Part shown: positions 59,104-64,000 of the stretch, piece after piece
Numbering within the stretch: position 1 is the stretch's first letter
Layout of the letters: the number at the start of each line of letters is the position of its first letter
Source: an uncultured Mesonia sp.
GTDB taxonomy: Bacteria; Bacteroidota; Bacteroidia; Flavobacteriales; Flavobacteriaceae
Assembly (NCBI GenBank): GCA_958296185.1
Contig: CATQIB010000017.1
Location: 1-64,000 of the forward strand
Direction of reading: 5' to 3'
DNA length: 64,000 bases
The notes under the pieces: model-generated
Told to the model about the DNA's origin: nothing
Databases searched by the model: none
The model's input: only the letters and a program-made list of their open reading frames with translations
Translations under genes and position numbers: made by a program

Positions 59104-61002
59104 ATGAGCGACGCGATTAAACATGAATGCGGAATAGCGCTACTTAGACTAAGAAAGCCATTAGAATTTTATAAAGAGAAGTACGGTACGGCTTTTTATG
59201 GTATAAATAAAATGTACCTGATGCTCGAAAAACAACACAATAGAGGTCAAGATGGTGCTGGTTTGGCGAGTATAAAGTTAAATACGCAACCTGGCGAGCG
59301 CTATATCAGTCGGGTGCGTTCTAACCAGGCCCAACCCATTCAAGATATTTTTGCTCAAATTAACGATCGTATCAATACCAGTTTAAAAGACAACCCAGCT
59401 TACGCGGATGATGTTGCAGCACAAAAAAAGAATATACCTTATATAGGAGAGTTATTCTTGGGGCATGTACGCTATGGTACCTTTGGTAATAACAGTATAG
59501 AGGCGGTACACCCGTTTTTGCGTCAAAACAATTGGATGCATAGAAATCTAATTGTGGCAGGAAACTTTAATATGACTAATGTAAGTACCATGTTTGAAAA
59601 CTTGGTAGAGCTGGGGCAACACCCCAAAGAAAAAGCCGATACCGTTACGGTAATGGAAAAAATTGGTCATTTTTTAGATTCTGAAGTAGAGAAATTATAT
59701 AAAAAAGCAAAAAAAGAAGGCTACTCTAAAAAAGAGGCTTCACCTTATATTGCAAAAAAATTGAATGTCGCTAAAATCTTAAAACGCTCTTCAAAAGATT
59801 GGGATGGCGGTTATGCGATGGCCGGTTTAATAGGGCATGGTGATTCTTTTGTACTAAGAGATCCTGCGGGAATAAGACCCGTTTATTACTATATCGATGA
59901 TGAGGTGGTGGTTATCGCTTCAGAAAGGCCGGTAATACAAACCGCTTTTAATGTTCCTTTTGAGTCGGTTAAAGAATTAGAGCCCGGTCACGCTTTGATT
60001 ACCAAAAAAGATGGTAAAACCCAAATCAAAAAAATTATTGAGCCTTTAACACGTAAAGCTTGCTCGTTTGAACGGATTTATTTTTCGAGAGGTAGCGATG
60101 CAGAGATATACCAAGAGCGTAAAAACTTAGGTAAATACATTATGCCCGATGTGCTTAAAGCCATAGATTACGATACGATTAATGCTGTTTTTTCTTTTAT
60201 ACCCAATACAGCCGAAACCTCATTTTACGGAATGGTAGAAGCTGCACAAGATGAACTCAACCGCCAAAAGAATGAGGCAATCTTAAAAGAAAAAGAAAAC
60301 TTAACCGATGAACGACTTACTCAAATTCTTTCTCATAGGTTAAGAACAGAAAAAATAGCCATTAAAGATGCTAAGTTGCGTACCTTTATTACCGAAGACA
60401 GCAGCCGAGACGATTTAGTAGCCCATGTGTATGATGTTACTTATGGCGTAGTAAAGCCTACAGATAACCTAGTCATTATAGATGACTCGATTGTACGGGG
60501 AACAACTTTAAAGAAGAGTATTTTAACCATGCTCGATCGTTTAAATCCCAAGAAAATAGTAGTAGTATCGTCGGCTCCTCAAATAAGATACCCCGATTGC
60601 TACGGTATAGACATGGCTAGACTAGAAGATTTTGTGGCTTTTCGCGCTGCCTTAGAGCTTTTAAAAGAAAACAATCAATATGCTATTGTAGAACAGGTGT
60701 ATGAAAAATGCAAAGCCCAAACCGAGTTAGAAGACCATGAGGTGAAAAATTTTGTAAAAGAGATTTATGCGCCATTTAGCGATGAAGAGATTTCAGACAA
60801 AATAGGAGAATTATTAAAAAATGATGCAATTACTACAGAGGTAAAGGTAATTTATCAAAAGATTGAGCAATTGCACAAAGCTTGTCCTAAAAATTTAGGC
60901 GACTGGTATTTTACAGGAGATTATCCTACTCACGGGGGTAATCGCGTGGTCAATAGAGCATTTATTAACTTTTATGAAGGCAATAAAAGCCGAGCGTATT
61001 AA
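59104..61002 (+). CDS. purF: Amidophosphoribosyltransferase (long Bacteroidota form)
   Basis: The 632-residue enzyme makes phosphoribosylamine from PRPP and glutamine, the first step of purine synthesis. The Ntn-type nucleophile is Cys9 in HECGIALL, probably exposed by removal of a short propeptide. The glutaminase half has HNRGQDGAGL and GHVRYGTFGNN; the PRPP site is VIIDDSIVRGTTLKKS with Asp460 and Asp461. At 632 residues it is about 120 longer than typical PurF; the extra is spread over two regions (about 185-220 and 380-430) and the C-terminus. Confidence 0.9.
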   Translation: MSDAIKHECGIALLRLRKPLEFYKEKYGTAFYGINKMYLMLEKQHNRGQDGAGLASIKLNTQPGERYISRVRSNQAQPIQDIFAQINDRINTSLKDNPAYADDVAAQKKNIPYIGELFLGHVRYGTFGNNSIEAVHPFLRQNNWMHRNLIVAGNFNMTNVSTMFENLVELGQHPKEKADTVTVMEKIGHFLDSEVEKLYKKAKKEGYSKKEASPYIAKKLNVAKILKRSSKDWDGGYAMAGLIGHGDSFVLRDPAGIRPVYYYIDDEVVVIASERPVIQTAFNVPFESVKELEPGHALITKKDGKTQIKKIIEPLTRKACSFERIYFSRGSDAEIYQERKNLGKYIMPDVLKAIDYDTINAVFSFIPNTAETSFYGMVEAAQDELNRQKNEAILKEKENLTDERLTQILSHRLRTEKIAIKDAKLRTFITEDSSRDDLVAHVYDVTYGVVKPTDNLVIIDDSIVRGTTLKKSILTMLDRLNPKKIVVVSSAPQIRYPDCYGIDMARLEDFVAFRAALELLKENNQYAIVEQVYEKCKAQTELEDHEVKNFVKEIYAPFSDEEISDKIGELLKNDAITTEVKVIYQKIEQLHKACPKNLGDWYFTGDYPTHGGNRVVNRAFINFYEGNKSRAY

Positions 61003-61073
61003 ATAAAAATGCTAATAATTTAATTATTTAGCTTTTTTATTGATTTTATTTAGGTTTATTGTTTCAAAAAATA

Positions 61074-61157
61074 TATATTTGAGTATCCATAATCTAAGTA
61101 GGTTAAGTTTATGGTAAAATTTGGGGCAAAAAGGTGGTGTTTACCACCTTTTTTTTT
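61074..61157 (+). ncRNA. Candidate small RNA (promoter plus terminator, no ORF)
   Basis: TATATTTG at 61074-61081 is a perfect -7 element. About 47 bases later a terminator starts: stem AAAGGTGGT / ACCACCTTT (61130-61138, 61143-61151) and a nine-T run. Between them no reading frame fits. The expected transcript is 65-75 bases. It could also be the end of purF mRNA, but 128 bases separate the terminator from the purF stop and a promoter lies between. Confidence 0.45.
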
Positions 61158-61190
61158 GGCATTTTTAAAACGCTAATTCTTTTAGTTTAT

Positions 61191-61272
61191 TATAAAAAAA
61201 AACTGCCTACATTATTATTTTTTCAAATGCCGAAATGATCGGGATGAAAAAAAAGTTAAAACGTAGGCAGTT
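61191..61272 (-). terminator. Terminator of the superoxide dismutase gene, long loop
   Basis: On the minus strand AACTGCCTAC (61263-61272) pairs with GTAGGCAGTT (61201-61210) across 52 bases, followed by a T-run. A small inner helix (CCGA / TCGG) may form in the loop. Confidence 0.65.
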
Positions 61273-61296
61273 AACCAAAGACTTAATGAGGGTTAT

Positions 61297-61905
61297 TTAT
61301 TTCCCGTCACTGTATCTTTTTGCTACTTCTTCCCAGTTAATTACATTGAAAAAGGCATTCACGTAATCTGGTCTTTTATTTTGGTATTTTAAGTAGTAAG
61401 CGTGTTCCCACACATCTAAACCTAAAACAGGGTGTCCTCCACAACCTACACCTGGCATAAGCGGGTTGTCTTGATTAGGGGTTGAACAAATCTCTAATCT
61501 ACCTCCTGGATGTACGCATAACCAAGCCCATCCTGATCCGAATTGACCACCGGCAGCATTAGAAAACTTCTCTTTAAAATTGTCGAAAGAACCAAATGCT
61601 TCATCAATAGCTTTGGCCAAATCACCTGTGGGTTTACCACCTCCGTTAGGAGACATAACATCCCAAAATAAGTTGTGATTATAAAAGCCACCTCCGTTAT
61701 TTCGCACAGCCTTATTATCCATATCTAGATTCTTTAAGATATCTTCTATAGATTTATCAGCTAGATTGGTGCCTTCAACTGCATTGTTTAATTTACTCGT
61801 ATAACCTGCATGGTGTTTTTCATAATGAACCTCCATGGTTGCTTTGTCGATATGTGGTTCTAATGCATCTTTTGCATATGCTAAGTCGTTTTGTTTAAAA
61901 GCCAT
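61297..61905 (-). CDS. sod: Superoxide dismutase, Fe/Mn type
   Basis: The 202-residue enzyme converts superoxide to peroxide and oxygen. The metal ligands are His27, His77, Asp164 and His168 ([26 protein letters not shown]). The N-terminus lacks a signal peptide, so it is cytosolic. Metal choice (Fe, Mn or either) cannot be settled here. It is monocistronic with its own promoter and terminator. Confidence 0.95.
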   Translation of the reverse strand: MAFKQNDLAYAKDALEPHIDKATMEVHYEKHHAGYTSKLNNAVEGTNLADKSIEDILKNLDMDNKAVRNNGGGFYNHNLFWDVMSPNGGGKPTGDLAKAIDEAFGSFDNFKEKFSNAAGGQFGSGWAWLCVHPGGRLEICSTPNQDNPLMPGVGCGGHPVLGLDVWEHAYYLKYQNKRPDYVNAFFNVINWEEVAKRYSDGK

Positions 61906-61934
61906 ATATTTAAGTTTTTTTAATTTATTTCCAT

Positions 61935-61942
61935 CAAAAATA
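61935..61942 (-). promoter_or_regulatory. -7 element for superoxide dismutase
   Basis: The minus strand reads TATTTTTG, 29 bases before the start codon. Confidence 0.55.
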
Positions 61943-62070
61943 ATTATAACAAATCAGTAAAGCAATAATAATATGTTATAAATTACTTAAATGCTTAGCA
62001 CTACTTTGCATGCTTAAAAGCAGTTCAATTTTTACTGTTAATAATTGTATTTTCGCTTAAATTCTTTTCT

Positions 62071-64000
62071 ATGTCTATACAGCAAGCTCAACCTTCTTTT
62101 ATCATTTATAATGCTTCGGCCGGATCGGGTAAAACCTTTACCATGGTCAAAGAGTATTTGCAACTGGTTTTACAAGCGCCAAAACCAGATTATTACAAGC
62201 ATATTTTAGCCATAACTTTTACCAATAAGGCGGTTAGTGAATTAAAATCTCGAGTGCTTAACGCTTTAATCGATTTTAGTCAAGAGGTGACCCCAGAAAA
62301 TAGTCGGGCTCTTTTTGATGCTGTAGCTGAATCGGTACAACTAGAACCTCAAGTAATCCGTAAAAAAAGTAAGGCCATAGTAAACCATATTTTACACAAT
62401 TATGCGGCTTTTGAAATATCAACTATAGATGGTTTTACGCATAGATTACTACGCACTTTTGCAAAAGATCTTGACATCAACATAAATTTTGAAGTAGAGC
62501 TAGATAGCGACTTAGTGATTGAAGAAGCGGTAGATCGTGTGATAAATAAAGCGGGTAGCCAGCCTCAAATTACCCAGGCATTAATCAATTTTGTGCTCAA
62601 AAAGGCAGACGATGATAAGTCTTGGGACATCAGAAAAGACTTAACCAAAATGGCTAAGCTGTTACTTGCAGAAGACAATTTCGCCTATTTAGATCTATTG
62701 ACAGAATATGAATTAAAAGATTTTGATGTCTTTTATAATCAGTTGAAATCCGCCGAAAGCGAGCTAATCAAGCAAAATAAAAAGCATGCAGAGGCCTTTT
62801 TTGAATTGCTTGAACAAAATCAAATTCCAGAAAAATGTTTTAGTAGAGGTTCTGTGCCTGGTTTTTTTAGGAAAAATTTAAACGGTGAATTGCCTACGGT
62901 TTCGGGTGCGGTTTGGCAAGAAAAAATAGCCGATAATCCGCTTTATACTAAGGGTAAAACCTCCAGCGAAGAGCAAGCGCAAATAGATGCATTACAGCCC
63001 CAAATAGCCGATCTTTTTTATGCGATTAGAGACAATTATTATCAAGTGAAATTTTATGCGGCCTTGGCCAAAAATGTCGATGCTCAATCGTTGCTGTTTG
63101 CCATTCAAAGTGAAATAGATTTGATTAAGGAAGAACGGGATATGTTGTTGATGGTAGACTTTAACAAAAAAATAAGCGAAGAAGTTAAAAACCAGCCGGC
63201 TCCTTTTATTTATGAACGCCTGGGTGAACGTTATCACAATTTTTTTATAGATGAATTTCAAGATACATCAGCCTTGCAATGGGAAAATTTGCAGCCCCTA
63301 ATCAATAACAGCTTAAGCGGATTTAATACCGAAAATAAAACGGGAAATTTGTTTTTAGTAGGTGATGCAAAACAATCTATTTATAGGTGGCGCGGCGGTA
63401 AAGCAGAGCAATTTATTAATTTATACGAGGGGTACTCACCATTTTCTGTATCGGGGAAAACCCTCAATTTACCGGCAAATTACCGCAGCTACCAAGAAAT
63501 CATTGATTTTAACAATCAATTTTTTACTTTTTTAAGTGATTATTTTGCATTTGATACTTATCAAAACTTATATGCTCAAGCCGAACAGCAAAAAGTGAAA
63601 AATGCGCAAGGTTATGTTCAGCTTGACTTTATAGAAGGTAAAAACAGCGAAGAACAAAATTTGGCCTATGCAGCAAAAACCACTGAAATTATTCAAGAAT
63701 TAAGAAAAGAAGGTACTCCTTTAAGCGATATTTGTTTGCTTACGCGGAAAAACAAACACGGCATCTTGTTGGCCAATCATTTGGTTGAAGCGGGCATACC
63801 GGTAATCTCATCAGAAGCCTTATTGCTTAGTAAAAGTAAAACGGTAAATTTTGTGCAGCAAATATTTGAATTAAGCCTACAGCCAGAAGACAAAGAAATC
63901 AGGTATGAATTGCTGTATTTTTTAAGTCAACAAATTACATTTCAAGAAGAAGAACTCGCATTTTATAAGACAAGGTTATCGCTTTCTATAGAATCATTTT
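62071..64000 (+). CDS. UvrD/AddA-like DNA helicase, partial (3' end beyond window)
   Basis: The open frame begins at ATG 62071 (MSIQQAQPSFIIYNASAGSGKT) and runs off the right edge with 643 codons seen. Superfamily 1 motifs are in order: Walker A ASAGSGKT (15-22), motif Ia LAITFTNKAVSELKSRV, motif II FFIDEFQDTS, motif III LVGDAKQSIYRWRGGK, and motif IV NYRSYQEIIDFN. The large insert between Ia and II is typical of RecB/AddA-type helicases. Flavobacterial homologues are about 1000-1050 residues and usually end in a nuclease domain or have a nuclease partner gene; both would lie outside the window. A weak promoter (TATTTTCG, one mismatch) is at 62048. Confidence 0.9.
   Translation, partial: MSIQQAQPSFIIYNASAGSGKTFTMVKEYLQLVLQAPKPDYYKHILAITFTNKAVSELKSRVLNALIDFSQEVTPENSRALFDAVAESVQLEPQVIRKKSKAIVNHILHNYAAFEISTIDGFTHRLLRTFAKDLDININFEVELDSDLVIEEAVDRVINKAGSQPQITQALINFVLKKADDDKSWDIRKDLTKMAKLLLAEDNFAYLDLLTEYELKDFDVFYNQLKSAESELIKQNKKHAEAFFELLEQNQIPEKCFSRGSVPGFFRKNLNGELPTVSGAVWQEKIADNPLYTKGKTSSEEQAQIDALQPQIADLFYAIRDNYYQVKFYAALAKNVDAQSLLFAIQSEIDLIKEERDMLLMVDFNKKISEEVKNQPAPFIYERLGERYHNFFIDEFQDTSALQWENLQPLINNSLSGFNTENKTGNLFLVGDAKQSIYRWRGGKAEQFINLYEGYSPFSVSGKTLNLPANYRSYQEIIDFNNQFFTFLSDYFAFDTYQNLYAQAEQQKVKNAQGYVQLDFIEGKNSEEQNLAYAAKTTEIIQELRKEGTPLSDICLLTRKNKHGILLANHLVEAGIPVISSEALLLSKSKTVNFVQQIFELSLQPEDKEIRYELLYFLSQQITFQEEELAFYKTRLSLSIESF

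Overview
The window is AT-rich chromosomal DNA from a member of the Bacteroidota, almost certainly the family Flavobacteriaceae. The evidence is the gene content (GLPGLI-family protein, SusC-like and OMP_b-brl beta-barrels, IPExxxVDY protein, a PID-CTERM-like small protein, RNase HI with a viroplasmin-like N-domain, the long form of PurF), the near absence of Shine-Dalgarno sequences, and the repeated TAnnTTTG -7 promoter element of this phylum, which I find upstream of about twenty genes. Most of the window is housekeeping chromosome. I see no insertion sequence, prophage, CRISPR array or rRNA.

Layout. 0.2-3.7 kb (+): rpiB, a zinc-type CDF exporter, elaA and a SulP transporter; the last two each carry a single-base frameshift. 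3.7-7.8 kb (-): dinB, rnpA, a C-terminal processing protease and a DUF1853 gene. 7.9-8.3 kb (+): a CYTH protein. 8.4-14.6 kb (-): a complete RND efflux operon (MarR/GbsR regulator, adaptor, pump, outer-membrane factor) behind a palindromic operator. 14.7-22.6 kb (-): penicillin-binding protein 1C and its alpha-2-macroglobulin partner. 22.8-27.8 kb (-): accC, accB, fabH, rpmF, yceD-like and pdxA. 27.9-32.1 kb: ribE, a PID-CTERM-like small protein, a CAU-anticodon tRNA, methylmalonyl-CoA epimerase, rbfA, a LolC/E-type permease and dusB.

32.2-39.2 kb (-) is the most accessory part: a decayed small secreted protein gene, a GLPGLI protein, an 884-residue outer-membrane barrel protein, the orphan C-terminal third of a second barrel, and a separate 802-residue barrel protein. 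39.4-49.1 kb: lepA, a small lipoprotein, yebC, a CPA-type antiporter, an MBL hydrolase, a subtilisin-like lipoprotein and an M1 aminopeptidase. 49.2-54.0 kb (-): a membrane protein, pyk, the IPExxxVDY gene, and rnc-fabF-acpP. 54.1-55.4 kb (+): purN and rnhA. 55.5-57.7 kb (-): four small or unknown membrane-protein genes including a CPBP protease homologue. 58.1-64.0 kb: a PfkB kinase, purF, a candidate small RNA, superoxide dismutase and a UvrD/AddA-like helicase that runs off the window.

How genes work together: fatty-acid initiation and elongation are represented twice (accC-accB-fabH and acpP-fabF); purine synthesis by purN and purF; cell-envelope surveillance by pbpC with the macroglobulin; drug efflux by the autoregulated RND operon; secreted peptide breakdown by the S8 and M1 peptidases. 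The least explained pieces are the partly decayed GLPGLI/barrel module, the membrane-protein cluster near 56 kb, and a promoter-to-terminator unit without a reading frame at 61.07-61.16 kb. All functions are from reading the sequence; no database search was run.
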